NCBI GenBank assembly: GCA_947502975.1
Contig: CANNBV010000005.1
Span: forward strand, 62,001 to 126,000
Origin: an uncultured Flavobacteriaceae bacterium
Lineage (GTDB): Bacteria > Bacteroidota > Bacteroidia > Flavobacteriales > Flavobacteriaceae
Reading direction: 5' to 3'
DNA length: 64,000 nucleotides
The notes under the pieces were generated by a model, which saw only the letters and a program-made list of their open reading frames with translations, was not told where the DNA came from and did no database searches. Numbering within the stretch: position 1 is the stretch's first letter; the number at the start of each line of letters is the position of its first letter. Below, piece by piece: positions 24,559-33,924 of this stretch. A program made the position numbers and the translations under genes.

Positions 24559-25100
24559 GCTCTATCTTCATTTAGATGAATCATTGCAAAAACGGCATAA
24601 TTTATCATATCCTGATAATTAGCATCAATGCCTTCACTTACCAACGTTTTACCTTGATTATCTTCAATTTGTTTTACGCGTAATAATTTCTGTAATATCA
24701 AATCGGTAAGGCTACTCACTCTCATATCTCGCCATGCTTCTCCATAATCATGATTTTTATCTTCCATCAATTGTTTTGTGGTAGCAACTTGTGCTTCATA
24801 TAATTCGGTAGCTTCTTCAGTGGACATATCAGGCTGTTCTACAACGCCTTTATCTAACTGAATCAATGCCATGATACAGTAATTAATAATCCCTATAAAT
24901 TCACTTTCTTGTCCTTCGTCAACCTTCTGAACATCATTTTGTTGCAAACCTCTTATACGTTGTGCTTTTATAAAAATTTGATCTGTTAATGATGGTAATC
25001 TTAAAATTCGCCACGCACTGCCATAATCACTCATTTTCTTCACGAATAAACTTTTACAGCTATCTATTACCGCATCATATTGTTTTGAAGTATCTTGCAT
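24555..25100 (-). CDS. DUF1599-family protein (two DUF1599 repeats)
   Basis: 181 aa containing two copies of the same ~60-residue motif: KKMSDYGSAWRILRLPSLTDQIFIKAQRI (about 18-46) and EDKNHDYGEAWRDMRVSSLTDLILQKLLRVKQIE (about 113-146). DUF1599 is linked in the literature to nucleotide modification or pyrophosphatase-like activity, but the cellular role is not settled. In flavobacteria it usually neighbours folP and the DoxX gene, as here. It is divergent from folP with about 100 bases between. Confidence 0.85.
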   Translation of the reverse strand: MQDTSKQYDAVIDSCKSLFVKKMSDYGSAWRILRLPSLTDQIFIKAQRIRGLQQNDVQKVDEGQESEFIGIINYCIMALIQLDKGVVEQPDMSTEEATELYEAQVATTKQLMEDKNHDYGEAWRDMRVSSLTDLILQKLLRVKQIEDNQGKTLVSEGIDANYQDMINYAVFAMIHLNEDRA

Positions 25101-25204
25101 TTACAAATTGTATTTTGCGTAAATTTCGCATAAATAATTAGAATGTTCAAAGTTTAGGGTTTAAAGTTTTAAACCAGATACAAACACTCAAGAAAACTGT
25201 ATTA

Positions 25205-26029
25205 ATGACTATAAATTGTAAAGGTCAACTTATTGATTTATCCACACCTAAAGTAATGGGTGTTTTAAACGTAACACCAGATTCTTTCTACGATGGCGGG
25301 AAATATAAGGATGAAGCTTCTATTTTAAAACAAGTGGAGCAAATGCTCGATTATGGTGCTACATTTATTGATATTGGTGCCTATAGCTCTCGACCAAATG
25401 CAGATCACGTAAGCGAAGATGAAGAGTTACATCGCATTTTACCGATCGTAAATTTGATTTTAAATACGTTTCCAGAAACTTTAATCTCAATAGATACATT
25501 TAGAAGCAAAATTGCTAAACACTGTATTGAAGCTGGTGGCGCATTAGTTAATGATATTTCAGCAGGGAAACTGGATGATGCTATGTTGCCAACAATAGCT
25601 GAATTGCAAGTACCTTATATCATGATGCATATGAGAGGGACGCCGCAAACCATGCAAGGTTTAACCGATTATGATGATTTAGTAAAAGATATTTTATTTT
25701 ATTTTTCTGAACGCATTAATGCTACTAAAGCATTAGGTATTGTTGATGTAATTGTTGATCCTGGATTTGGGTTTGCCAAAACTTTAGAGCAAAATTTTGA
25801 ATTGTTGAATAAACTCGAATTGTTAAAAATGATTGAAAACCCTTTATTAGTCGGGGTATCTAGAAAATCTATGATTTATAAAACATTGGAAACTTCTGCT
25901 AAAGACGCATTGAATGGCACCACTGTTTTAAACACTATTGGATTACAAAAAGGCGCTTCTATTTTGCGTGTACACGATGTTAAAGAAGCTGTGGAATGTG
26001 TAAAACTTGTTGAATCGTTGAAACGTTAA
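25205..26029 (+). CDS. folP: Dihydropteroate synthase
   Basis: 274 aa TIM barrel. It joins p-aminobenzoate to dihydropterin pyrophosphate in folate synthesis, and is the sulfonamide target. Signatures are MGVLNVTPDSFYDGGKY (pyrophosphate loop 1), DIGAYSSRPNA (loop 2), NDISAGKLDD, MHMRGTPQTM and DPGFGFAKTLEQNF, with a final RVHDV. The ATG at 25205 gives a normal N terminus. It starts a plus-strand series running through cdaA to the DUF3667 genes. Confidence 0.97.
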   Translation: MTINCKGQLIDLSTPKVMGVLNVTPDSFYDGGKYKDEASILKQVEQMLDYGATFIDIGAYSSRPNADHVSEDEELHRILPIVNLILNTFPETLISIDTFRSKIAKHCIEAGGALVNDISAGKLDDAMLPTIAELQVPYIMMHMRGTPQTMQGLTDYDDLVKDILFYFSERINATKALGIVDVIVDPGFGFAKTLEQNFELLNKLELLKMIENPLLVGVSRKSMIYKTLETSAKDALNGTTVLNTIGLQKGASILRVHDVKEAVECVKLVESLKR

Positions 26030-26038
26030 ATTGTTTAA

Positions 26039-26788
26039 ATGAAAAATGTTCTGTTTTTTTTAACTCTTACTTTTTTAGTTTCCTGCGGCAACGAAAGAGA
26101 ATTGCAATTACCACAAATTGAAAAGGCTGATATCACCAAAATACAAGATGTGTCTGCGGCGTATTTGTTTTATGATGAAACACAACCCGACAGTGTTTTA
26201 TTGAATAGAAAAAACTTGATAAGCACCACAAATTGGTTAGTAAATGTCGATAAACGTTTGACATTAAGACAAGTTATTCCTCATATTAAATTTCTACAGT
26301 CCAAAAAAAAATCTTCAAATCATAAAAATGAAAAGGCAAAAAACTATTTTACCTGCCATGATTTAAGTCAGAATAATTTAGGGTTTTTAGAGTTTACAAA
26401 TGTAATTTATAACCATGACAAAACTTTAATGCTATCTAAAAAAGATTCATTAATAACGAATGAAGAATATTATGGGCTAAAAGATGATGAGCATTTGAAG
26501 GGTATACTTGAACATGCAACAATGGATATTTACATCTATTTTGAAGAAAATGGCTTAATGTATGGAAATTATTATGGGAGAAGAGGTAATCTTCATTTAT
26601 TACCTAAAAACTCAATAAATCATTATTTGAAGGCGATTGATTCATTCCTTCAACCTCTAAATTTTAAGATTACAGCGAATTTTGATGCAAACTTATCTTT
26701 TCAAAACTACATAGGTTATAAAAAGTTATTGACTTTGCTTGAAAACGAAGACGTAAAAGTTTCAAATAACGAGTTTATCCTTAATTAA
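26039..26788 (+). CDS. Hypothetical lipoprotein between folP and cdaA
   Basis: 249 aa. The signal MKNVLFFLTLTFLVSCGNE has a clear lipobox with Cys16. The mature protein is hydrophilic, with TKIQDVSAAYLFYDETQPDSVLLNRKNLIS and a later FEENGLMYGNYYGRRGNLHLLP. No domain is recognised. It starts 9 bases after folP and is followed after 36 bases by cdaA, so it is probably in the same transcript. Confidence 0.75.
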   Translation: MKNVLFFLTLTFLVSCGNERELQLPQIEKADITKIQDVSAAYLFYDETQPDSVLLNRKNLISTTNWLVNVDKRLTLRQVIPHIKFLQSKKKSSNHKNEKAKNYFTCHDLSQNNLGFLEFTNVIYNHDKTLMLSKKDSLITNEEYYGLKDDEHLKGILEHATMDIYIYFEENGLMYGNYYGRRGNLHLLPKNSINHYLKAIDSFLQPLNFKITANFDANLSFQNYIGYKKLLTLLENEDVKVSNNEFILN

Positions 26789-26824
26789 CCACAATTTCTT
26801 AAATTTACAAAAACCTATCAGCTA

Positions 26825-27610
26825 TTGGACATCTTTAATGACATTTTAAACCTTCGTTTTATTGATTACCTAGATGTTGTTCTAGTGGCGCTTCTCCTCT
26901 ACTACCTTTACAAACTGGTGAAAGGTACTGTTGCTATAAATATCTTTTTAGGGATTATCATCATTTATGGTGCTTGGAAATTAACCGAATTCCTCAACAT
27001 GGAATTACTTAATGGGATTTTCGGCGGCTTTATGAAAGTGGGGATTATTGCATTAATCGTAGTATTTCAACCAGAAATCAGAAAGTTTTTATTGATGGTA
27101 GGGTCTACAAATTTGGGAAAACGACGTAAATTTTTTCAACAATTAAAATTTCTAAAAACGGAAGGCACTAATGAGACAGATGTGGATGCAATTATCTCAG
27201 CATGTAGCAAAATGTCTATGTCTAAAACTGGTGCATTAATCGTTTTAGAACGTAATAATAATTTAGATTTCCTTGCGGAATCTGGTGACGAGATGAATAT
27301 TAAAGTCACCCAACCTATCATAGAGAGTATCTTCTTTAAAAATAGCCCGCTGCACGATGGTGCTATCATTATTAGTAATAATATTGTAAAAGCTACACGT
27401 GTGGTACTTCCGGTGAATAATGAAAAGAATATTCCGCAGCGCTTCGGGTTACGTCATAGAGCAGCTATTGGTGTCACAGAAAAAACGGATGCTCTAGCAC
27501 TTACGGTAAGTGAAGAAACTGGACATATATCCTATTTTAAAGATGGTGAATTTGTAGTATTTGAAGATAGTACCGAACTCACTAAAATGATTAAGAAAGA
27601 TTTAGCCTAA
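26825..27610 (+). CDS. cdaA: Diadenylate cyclase CdaA
   Basis: 261 aa. Three membrane helices (about 15-85) precede a DAC domain with the active-site motifs DGA (178-180, in SPLHDGAIII) and RHR (210-212, in GLRHRAAIG). It makes cyclic di-AMP from two ATP and is membrane bound. The start is a TTG at 26825 (MDIFNDILNLRFIDYLD); no ATG gives a complete first helix. The stop overlaps the ATG of the first DUF3667 gene (TAATG). c-di-AMP in other bacteria controls potassium and osmotic balance. Confidence 0.93.
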   Translation: MDIFNDILNLRFIDYLDVVLVALLLYYLYKLVKGTVAINIFLGIIIIYGAWKLTEFLNMELLNGIFGGFMKVGIIALIVVFQPEIRKFLLMVGSTNLGKRRKFFQQLKFLKTEGTNETDVDAIISACSKMSMSKTGALIVLERNNNLDFLAESGDEMNIKVTQPIIESIFFKNSPLHDGAIIISNNIVKATRVVLPVNNEKNIPQRFGLRHRAAIGVTEKTDALALTVSEETGHISYFKDGEFVVFEDSTELTKMIKKDLA

Positions 27611-28404
27611 TGCAATGTAAAAACTGTGACATTAATTTACAATCTCATGAAAACTACTGCTCTGAGTGTGGCGCTAAAGTCATTCGTAACAGGCTGACAT
27701 TTAAAAACATATGGGCAGAAATAAATGTATATTTTTTCAATTTAGATAATAAATTATTTCGTACACTACTCTATCTTTTTACGAAGCCTGAAGAGGTGAT
27801 AGTAACCTATATTGAAGGCACTAGAAAAAAATATGTTGATGTAATTCAATATTTCGCTATTTCCTTAACACTCGTTGGAATTCAAGTATTTTTAATGAAT
27901 ACGTTTTTTAAAGATGCTATGGATCTCAGTAATCTTTATGGAGACTCTTTTAAAGAGCTAGCAAACCAAAAAAATAATCCTTTCTCTCCCGAGAATATGG
28001 ATTATAGTCTTATCAATAACTACCAAAGTTTAATTTATGTATTAAGTGTGCCAATTTCTGCGTTTTCAACATGGATAGCTTACCATATAGCTGGTGAACG
28101 GCGTTATAATTTCACAGAACACATTGTTATAAACTTATATTATTCTGCTCAAATTATAATTGTAAGTGCTGTTTTAAGTATCCTATTTTTAGTTTGTGGC
28201 GGTGATTATTTAACCATTTCAATGTTTGTGAGCTTACTAACCTTCGCTTATCTTTTTTATGTTTTGCACCGCGTATTTAAAGCTTCATTCTTAGAAAGTT
28301 TTGCTAGGTTTTTACTAATTGGTTTTTGCTATGCTGTAATTTTTGTAATCCTTATTTTTGTTTTCGTAATTGGAGGTTATCTTTTTGGTTATCTAATGAA
28401 ATAA
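27610..28404 (+). CDS. DUF3667-family zinc-ribbon membrane protein (paralogue 1)
   Basis: 264 aa. The N-terminal zinc ribbon has CKNC at the start and YCSECG about 16 residues later. A conserved stretch, RNRLTFKNIWAEINVYFFNLDNKLFRTL, then leads to TKPEEVIVTYIEGTRKKY and four to five membrane helices. The function of this Bacteroidota family is unknown. It overlaps the cdaA stop and lies one base from a second copy, so both are probably cotranscribed with the cyclase. Confidence 0.82.
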   Translation: MQCKNCDINLQSHENYCSECGAKVIRNRLTFKNIWAEINVYFFNLDNKLFRTLLYLFTKPEEVIVTYIEGTRKKYVDVIQYFAISLTLVGIQVFLMNTFFKDAMDLSNLYGDSFKELANQKNNPFSPENMDYSLINNYQSLIYVLSVPISAFSTWIAYHIAGERRYNFTEHIVINLYYSAQIIIVSAVLSILFLVCGGDYLTISMFVSLLTFAYLFYVLHRVFKASFLESFARFLLIGFCYAVIFVILIFVFVIGGYLFGYLMK

Positions 28405-28405
28405 A

Positions 28406-29194
28406 ATGAATTGTAAAAACTGTAATAATACGTTAAGAACAGATTATAGCTATTGTCCCGATTGTGGAGGGAAAGTAGTTAGGCAAAGAATTACTAATAA
28501 AAGTTTAATTTATGATTTTTTAGAACGGTATTTTAATTTAGATAATACGTTTTTAAAAACCATTTGGCATATGCTTATAAAGCCAGAAGAAGTTTGCGGT
28601 GGTTATATAAGTGGTTTACGTAAAAAGTACTTAAATCCAGTAAGTATGTTGGCTATTTCATTAACTGCATCTGGTTTTATTTTATTTCTGATGAAGAAAC
28701 TAGCTTGGGGAAACATTGATTTTTCGAAGATAAGTTATGTTCAAACTAGCTCAGGAGGCGCTGGTACAGAAAAAATAATGGCATCTACTATGGAATATAG
28801 TTCTTTGCTATTTTTATTCTACATTCCTGTTTTAGCATTTGCGAGTTATGTATTTTTCAATAAGAAAAATTATAATTTGGCAGAACATATGGTTACTGCA
28901 ATATATGCCTTAACAAGTTTTAGTATTATTTCTGCTGTATATGCAATAATAACGCTACTTATAAGTCCTCAATTTTATATAGACGTAGCACTTATTTATT
29001 CTCTAGTTATGGTGTTGTTTTGTGGTTATGTAGCATACAGAAATTCATTAGATAAAAAAACATCCTTATTTTGGCGTGTGCCTCTATTTTTAATGGTTTT
29101 CCTGGTAGGCTATTTTGGAATTTCCATATTAACACTAGGAGCACTATTAATAACAGGAGAAATATCTTTTCAAGATTTTATGCCAGCTAAATAA
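28406..29194 (+). CDS. DUF3667-family zinc-ribbon membrane protein (paralogue 2)
   Basis: 262 aa, same layout as the preceding gene: CKNC and YCPDCGGK zinc ribbon, IYDFLERYFNLDNTFLKT, then KPEEVCGGYISGLRKKYLNP and several membrane helices. Similarity is strong at the N terminus and weak in the membrane part, so this is an old tandem duplication. It ends 2 bases from the convergent ABC exporter gene; no terminator is obvious in between. Confidence 0.82.
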   Translation: MNCKNCNNTLRTDYSYCPDCGGKVVRQRITNKSLIYDFLERYFNLDNTFLKTIWHMLIKPEEVCGGYISGLRKKYLNPVSMLAISLTASGFILFLMKKLAWGNIDFSKISYVQTSSGGAGTEKIMASTMEYSSLLFLFYIPVLAFASYVFFNKKNYNLAEHMVTAIYALTSFSIISAVYAIITLLISPQFYIDVALIYSLVMVLFCGYVAYRNSLDKKTSLFWRVPLFLMVFLVGYFGISILTLGALLITGEISFQDFMPAK

Positions 29195-29196
29195 TT

Positions 29197-30966
29197 TTAA
29201 ACTAACGCTTTTTCTTTTAAAAACTGAACTTCATAAAGATTTTTATAGTAGCCATCTTTCTTTTTAAGAAGTTCATCATGTGTGCCTTGTTCTACAATTT
29301 CGCCAGCATCCATCACTAATATTTTATCCGCTTTCTTTACTGTTGCTAAACGATGTGCAATAACTATAGACGTTCTATCTTTTGTAATTTTATCTGTGGC
29401 ATTTTGAATCAGTTGCTCAGAATATGAATCTACAGATGATGTCGCTTCATCTAAAACTAAAATACTAGGATTAGTCACATACGCTCTTAAGAAAGAAATT
29501 AGTTGACGCTGACCAGAAGACAACATCACACCACGTTCCTTTACATTATAATGATAGCCACCAGGTAGACTACTAATAAACTCATGCACGCCAATAGATT
29601 TTGCTGCATCAATGACTTGATTTTCAGTCACCTCAGGATTGTTAAGTGTAATATTATTCAAAATAGTATCTGCAAATAAAAACACATCCTGTAATACCAC
29701 AGCTATTTGAGTGCGCAATGATGCTAAGGTAACATCTTTGATATCTTTATCATCAATAGCGATCACACCGTCTTTGATCTCATAAAAACGATTTAATAAA
29801 TTGATAATTGTAGATTTCCCTGCACCTGTTGCACCAACAATAGCGATGGTTTGTCCTGCTTCAACATTAAAAGACACACCTTTTAATACGGGTTCGTCTT
29901 TTACATAATTAAACCATACATTTTTAAAGGCAATATCACCTTTAAAGTGTTCAGCTTCGTGTGTGCCATGGTCGTCAATTTGAGATGTAGTATCCAACAC
30001 TTTAAATACTCTGGTAGCAGCTACCATACCCATTTGTAGCGTGTTAAATTTATCTGCAATCTGTCGTAATGGTCTAAACAACTTCGGGATAAACATAATA
30101 AAGGCCATTAAAACCCCTTGAGTAGCCGTGTCGCTTAATGCATTACCCAAGCCTCCAAAATACACCACTAAACCTATCGTGATAGAAGACGATAATTCTG
30201 CAATTGGAAAGAAAATTGAATTATACCAAATTGTTTTTAACCAGCCTTTTTTATGACGTTCATTTATTTGTCTAAATTTTTCATTCTCTATAGCTTCACG
30301 TGCAAAAAGTTGCAATATTTTCATACCTGTTAAACGTTCTTGTACAAAAGAATTTAGGTTAGACACTTCAGTACGTACTTCCTCAAACGCTTTCTTCATA
30401 TACTTTTGAAACAAGCGTGTTGCATACAAAACCACAGGTAACATGGCAAATACAATCAAAGTCAGTTTCCAGTTCATGTATAACATCGCACCAGAAACAA
30501 CTATCATGGTCAATAAATCTTTGAATATCTGAAACAGACCTTGTCCAAAAATATCAGCAATACGCTCCATATCCGTTACCGATCGTGTAATCAACACGCC
30601 GACAGAAGAGTTATCGTAATATTTCATTTTAAAACGCAGCAGATGATTAAATAATTTTACCCGAACATCTTTCACCACATGCTGTCCCAACCAACCCGAA
30701 TAGTAGATAAATACAAGCTGAAACAAAAACTCTAAAAACAATAAGCCCACCATGATAAGCACAAAAAACAAAAAGCCTTCAGCAACTTTGTTAGATAAGT
30801 TTTCATCGATGGCGTATTTTAACAAATAAGGTGTGGCTACGCCTAGGCCAGCAATAATTATTACAGAAATAAAAACTACAGTAAATGTCACTTTATAAGG
30901 CTTAATAAACTTAAACAAGCGTTTAAAAAGCGTCACATCAAATATTTGTTCTTTTTTCTTCGTCAT
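29197..30966 (-). CDS. MsbA-like ABC exporter (fused membrane and ATPase domains)
   Basis: 589 aa half-transporter. Six membrane helices (about 15-310) are followed by an ATPase with Walker A GATGAGKSTI, the Q-loop (VVLQDVFLF), signature LSSGQRQLISF, Walker B ILVLDEATSSVD and the H-loop IVIAHR. It should work as a homodimer exporting lipids or drugs across the inner membrane; MsbA itself flips lipid A precursors. The gene abuts the truA stop (30966/30967), so it is transcribed with truA. The substrate cannot be read from sequence. Confidence 0.92.
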   Translation of the reverse strand: MTKKKEQIFDVTLFKRLFKFIKPYKVTFTVVFISVIIIAGLGVATPYLLKYAIDENLSNKVAEGFLFFVLIMVGLLFLEFLFQLVFIYYSGWLGQHVVKDVRVKLFNHLLRFKMKYYDNSSVGVLITRSVTDMERIADIFGQGLFQIFKDLLTMIVVSGAMLYMNWKLTLIVFAMLPVVLYATRLFQKYMKKAFEEVRTEVSNLNSFVQERLTGMKILQLFAREAIENEKFRQINERHKKGWLKTIWYNSIFFPIAELSSSITIGLVVYFGGLGNALSDTATQGVLMAFIMFIPKLFRPLRQIADKFNTLQMGMVAATRVFKVLDTTSQIDDHGTHEAEHFKGDIAFKNVWFNYVKDEPVLKGVSFNVEAGQTIAIVGATGAGKSTIINLLNRFYEIKDGVIAIDDKDIKDVTLASLRTQIAVVLQDVFLFADTILNNITLNNPEVTENQVIDAAKSIGVHEFISSLPGGYHYNVKERGVMLSSGQRQLISFLRAYVTNPSILVLDEATSSVDSYSEQLIQNATDKITKDRTSIVIAHRLATVKKADKILVMDAGEIVEQGTHDELLKKKDGYYKNLYEVQFLKEKALV

Positions 30967-31710
30967 TTATAATTTTATCGTTTCGGGGTATATTACTTCT
31001 GTTAAATACAGCCCGTGAGCTGGCACAGAATAACCCGCTTCACTCCTATTTTTAGATTGTATAATGCTATGCAAATCGTCTACTTTAATTTTGCCTAAAC
31101 CAATATTAATCATTGTGCCAACAATAGCACGTACCATATTACGTAAAAAACGATCGGCTGTTATGGCAAATTGTACCTCACCATTTTTTATAAACCATCT
31201 GGCTTTCATAATATCACAATAATACGTTTTTACATCGGTATTGGTCTTAGAAAAGCATTGAAAATCTTTATACTCAAATAAAATTTTAGCCGCAGCATTC
31301 ATTTTTTCTACATCCAATTCTTGCTTTATATGATACGCATTTCGGTGTGTAAACACGTTCTTTTTAAAGCTAATGCGATATAAGTAACTACGTCTAATCG
31401 CATCAAACCGCGCATGCGCCTCTGGCTTTACCTTAAACACATCGGTAATTGCAATATTAAAAGGTAAAAACGAATTAAGTTTGTACACCAAGTCACTAGT
31501 ATCAAACAATCTATCTGTATCAAAATGAGCAAACATTTGGGTAGCATGTACACCAGTATCGGTTCTCCCCGCTCCCATAATCGAAATGGTATCGTTCAAT
31601 ACCGTAGATAAAGCGTCCTCCAAAACCTCCTGAACCGTTATAGCCTTAGGCTGAATTTGCCAACCATGATAGGCTGTACCATTATAAGATAGTTCTATAA
31701 AATATCGCAA
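30967..31710 (-). CDS. truA: tRNA pseudouridine synthase A
   Basis: 247 aa. It converts U38-U40 of the tRNA anticodon arm to pseudouridine. The catalytic Asp is in MGAGRTDTGVHATQ; the start RYFIELSYNGTAYHGWQ and the end AHGLYLTEV are also typical. The TTG at 31710 gives the normal N terminus (LRYFIEL). A TTG at 31746 would add 12 residues encoded next to a family B repeat, which I consider non-native. Confidence 0.93.
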   Translation of the reverse strand: MRYFIELSYNGTAYHGWQIQPKAITVQEVLEDALSTVLNDTISIMGAGRTDTGVHATQMFAHFDTDRLFDTSDLVYKLNSFLPFNIAITDVFKVKPEAHARFDAIRRSYLYRISFKKNVFTHRNAYHIKQELDVEKMNAAAKILFEYKDFQCFSKTNTDVKTYYCDIMKARWFIKNGEVQFAITADRFLRNMVRAIVGTMINIGLGKIKVDDLHSIIQSKNRSEAGYSVPAHGLYLTEVIYPETIKL

Positions 31711-32014
31711 CGTCTCTTTGTTTAATGCTATCCAAAACCTTGTCAAACTGAACTTGTTTCAGTTTCTCATAAGATTCTGAACTACATTCAGAATGACAGA
31801 AGGTCTTTTTAAGTTACAAAGATGCAAAGATAGCTAGATTTAGGCACTCAAAGAAGATGCTAATCTTAATTAAATATTAAAAAGACATGTTTATTATTAC
31901 TCCTCATAATAGGCAAAAGTGTATTGTACCAAGAAATAGTGATTTAGTAATAATATATTAAAGTTTATACCATTACTTTTTCTTTAGTTCCTATTTATTA
32001 TGAAATACAGCAGT
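31711..32014. other. Intergenic region between truA and the S41 peptidase
   Basis: About 300 bases, AT-rich. It holds a family B repeat (31747-31799) next to truA. I see no gene, clear terminator or operator in the rest (31800-32014). Confidence 0.7.
31747..31799 (-). repeat. Short hairpin repeat, family B (long form)
   Basis: CTGAACTTGTTTCAG is followed by TTCTCATAAGATTCTGAA and ends TCAGAATGACAG. Two nested hairpins are possible. The same long form is at 50238-50310. Confidence 0.6.
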
Positions 32015-33355
32015 TTATGTCTTAGATGATTTATCAGAATGTCCATTTTGAAAATGTCTCTTTAAGGTTACAAAATCATTATCTGATTTTAGAAATTCAA
32101 CTCTAAGATAATCGACGCCTTCCAGCATAAACCAGTTATCACCCATAGGGATAAGCTTATGTTTATTTTGCCCTTTTTCTTGATAGATTAACTGTTTATC
32201 TTCTATGGTAATTTCTCTAGAACCATAAGAACCCACATATTTTTTTAAACTTAATGCATCAAGTTTCACAGGGTTTTGTTTTGTTTCCACCTCTTTTAAA
32301 CACCAGTTATAAAAATTAACTCTAGTACTATCCTTGGTTTTCAACTTTTCCAATGCTATTGCCTGAGCTTTAAGCTTTGCTTCCATAGCAGAGACTTCTA
32401 TATGCGGTTTAACACCAGTACCTTCCCAATTTGTTTTTGTAACAGGACTAATGGCTCTGCCTTGTGGCATCCATACCATGTATTTATCAGTAACATTTAT
32501 AGTCCCTCCAGGATGTGCTCCTCCTCCAGTTATCTCTCCAACCAAAGTTCCTCTTTCCAAATTTTTAAGATTATATGAAAACTCTTCTGCTGCAGAGAAT
32601 GTTCTTTTACTAGTTAACACATAAACATCTGCATCTGGATTGCGTTTTCCTTGCACATGAGGTAAGGTCCATGTTTGCGTATTTTCGTCTCTAGGGCGCC
32701 AATAAAAGTTATTTAAATGAACAGGTTCTGCATCAAATAAATAGCTACTAATCAATTGAATCATTTGTGGGCTTCCCCCTCCGTTTTGTCTTAAATCTAT
32801 AATGATTGCCTCTGTATTACTTAGAAAATTCATGGCAGCTACCGCAGTTTCACCACCATGTTCTGTTGGGAAAAATCCTCGTAAATCTAAATAGCCAATA
32901 TTACCATTTAAAATCTTTACTTCTTGGAAACCAAAGTTATCCCTTTTCATCCTCGCTATTTGCCTCTTTTCTAATTTTGCTCTTTCTTCTTCTGACGTAG
33001 CATTTCTCCTTTCTGCTATTTGCTGTGGAGCATAGTTAACCCTTAGGTGTAAATCATTGCTAACTGATCTAAGATCTTTAGTTAAACGAGCTGCAAATTT
33101 ATTAGGGTCTGTTATTGATTTATAAACCTTCTGCTTATAATTGTCACTAATCAATTGCGACATTTCTTTGGCTACATCGGGAAAGATATAGTTAGCCTTT
33201 AATTGAGTGCAAATAGAATCGATGGTGCGTTTTTGCTCTTGCTTATCTAATGTATAAGCTGATGATTGTGCATGTGATTCCACTACATTAATTAGTAAAA
33301 AAATAAAGGTGATGATTGTAATGTACGTTTGTTTTTTGATTGATGAATAATTCAT
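32015..33355 (-). CDS. S41-family peptidase, secreted
   Basis: 446 aa. The signal peptide ends VESHAQ. An N-terminal helical part (about 35-110) precedes the S41/TSPc core: NGNIGYLDLRGFF, IIIDLRQNGGGSP, and the catalytic Ser254 in KRTFSAAEEFSYNLK, followed by GEITGGGAHPGG. No PDZ domain is apparent, so it resembles the IRBP-like subgroup rather than CtpA. A C-terminal ~90 residue domain (KYVGSYG...) resembles beta-strand extensions seen in beta-lactamase-like proteins. It overlaps the MarR stop (ATGA), making a MarR-peptidase operon under twin operators. Confidence 0.88.
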   Translation of the reverse strand: MNYSSIKKQTYITIITFIFLLINVVESHAQSSAYTLDKQEQKRTIDSICTQLKANYIFPDVAKEMSQLISDNYKQKVYKSITDPNKFAARLTKDLRSVSNDLHLRVNYAPQQIAERRNATSEEERAKLEKRQIARMKRDNFGFQEVKILNGNIGYLDLRGFFPTEHGGETAVAAMNFLSNTEAIIIDLRQNGGGSPQMIQLISSYLFDAEPVHLNNFYWRPRDENTQTWTLPHVQGKRNPDADVYVLTSKRTFSAAEEFSYNLKNLERGTLVGEITGGGAHPGGTINVTDKYMVWMPQGRAISPVTKTNWEGTGVKPHIEVSAMEAKLKAQAIALEKLKTKDSTRVNFYNWCLKEVETKQNPVKLDALSLKKYVGSYGSREITIEDKQLIYQEKGQNKHKLIPMGDNWFMLEGVDYLRVEFLKSDNDFVTLKRHFQNGHSDKSSKT

Positions 33356-33795
33356 GATGAAATAATTTGACAGTTTTGAGTGATTTTGTTTAATGTTTCG
33401 TATAGTTGATTCAGTTCTTTCTCTGATATATTTTTTAATGCTTGTTCTCTATTATTTTTTATCACTGGCTCTATTATTTTTAGGGTTTTTTCACCTTTTT
33501 CAGTGATTTTTAATTTTGTTTTACGTCTATCATCACTATCTACACTTTTAGTAATGTAGTTTTTAGTTATCATTAACTTTAAGATACGTGTCATTGATGC
33601 GTAGTCTTTAAAAATCAAATCTGCAATTTCAGATTGTGTTTTGTTACTACGAGCAATAATCATGAGAATTAAACCTTGATCTACAGTAATATCTGGAATT
33701 AATGCAGAAATGTTATGATAACTTAATTTCCGATACATTTTAATGGCTTCCTCAATGGAATAAAGTACTGTACTTGTTGGTGCTTCTAAATTCAT
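33352..33795 (-). CDS. MarR-family transcriptional regulator
   Basis: 147 aa winged-helix dimer: recognition region QSEIADLIFKDYASMTRILKLMITKNYI and wing DSDDRRKTKLKITEKG (the DxRxxxxxLT-type wing). The ATG at 33795 (MNLEAPTSTV) is chosen because a longer frame from 33843 would read through two perfect palindromes that lie directly upstream. The regulator gene is translationally coupled to the S41 peptidase. Autorepression is very likely, with the peptidase as the regulated output; the inducing ligand is unknown. Confidence 0.92.
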   Translation of the reverse strand: MNLEAPTSTVLYSIEEAIKMYRKLSYHNISALIPDITVDQGLILMIIARSNKTQSEIADLIFKDYASMTRILKLMITKNYITKSVDSDDRRKTKLKITEKGEKTLKIIEPVIKNNREQALKNISEKELNQLYETLNKITQNCQIISS

Positions 33796-33800
33796 TTTAT

Positions 33801-33812
33801 TTGATATATCAA
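33801..33812. promoter_or_regulatory. MarR operator, proximal copy
   Basis: TTGATATATCAA, a perfect 12-bp palindrome five bases upstream of the marR ATG. An identical copy is 31 bases away. Confidence 0.8.
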
Positions 33813-33831
33813 ACAAATTTAAAAATATTAT

Positions 33832-33843
33832 TTGATATATCAA
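33832..33843. promoter_or_regulatory. MarR operator, distal copy
   Basis: Second perfect copy of TTGATATATCAA. The 31-bp centre-to-centre distance is close to three helical turns, which would place two dimers on the same face of the DNA. Confidence 0.8.
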
Positions 33844-33924
33844 TCAATATTTAAATTATATCTATTTAAAAAAAGATTGTTTCAATAATCCATAACTTTA
33901 CCAACATATTTATAAGAGCATTTA

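Noticed and set aside
31711-31746. 12-codon N-terminal extension of truA
   Set aside because: It begins at a TTG beside a family B repeat and is absent from the usual TruA start, RYFIELSYNGTAYHGW.
33796-33843. Longer marR start at 33843
   Set aside because: It would translate through both perfect operator palindromes and add atypical residues; the ATG at 33795 gives a normal MarR N terminus.
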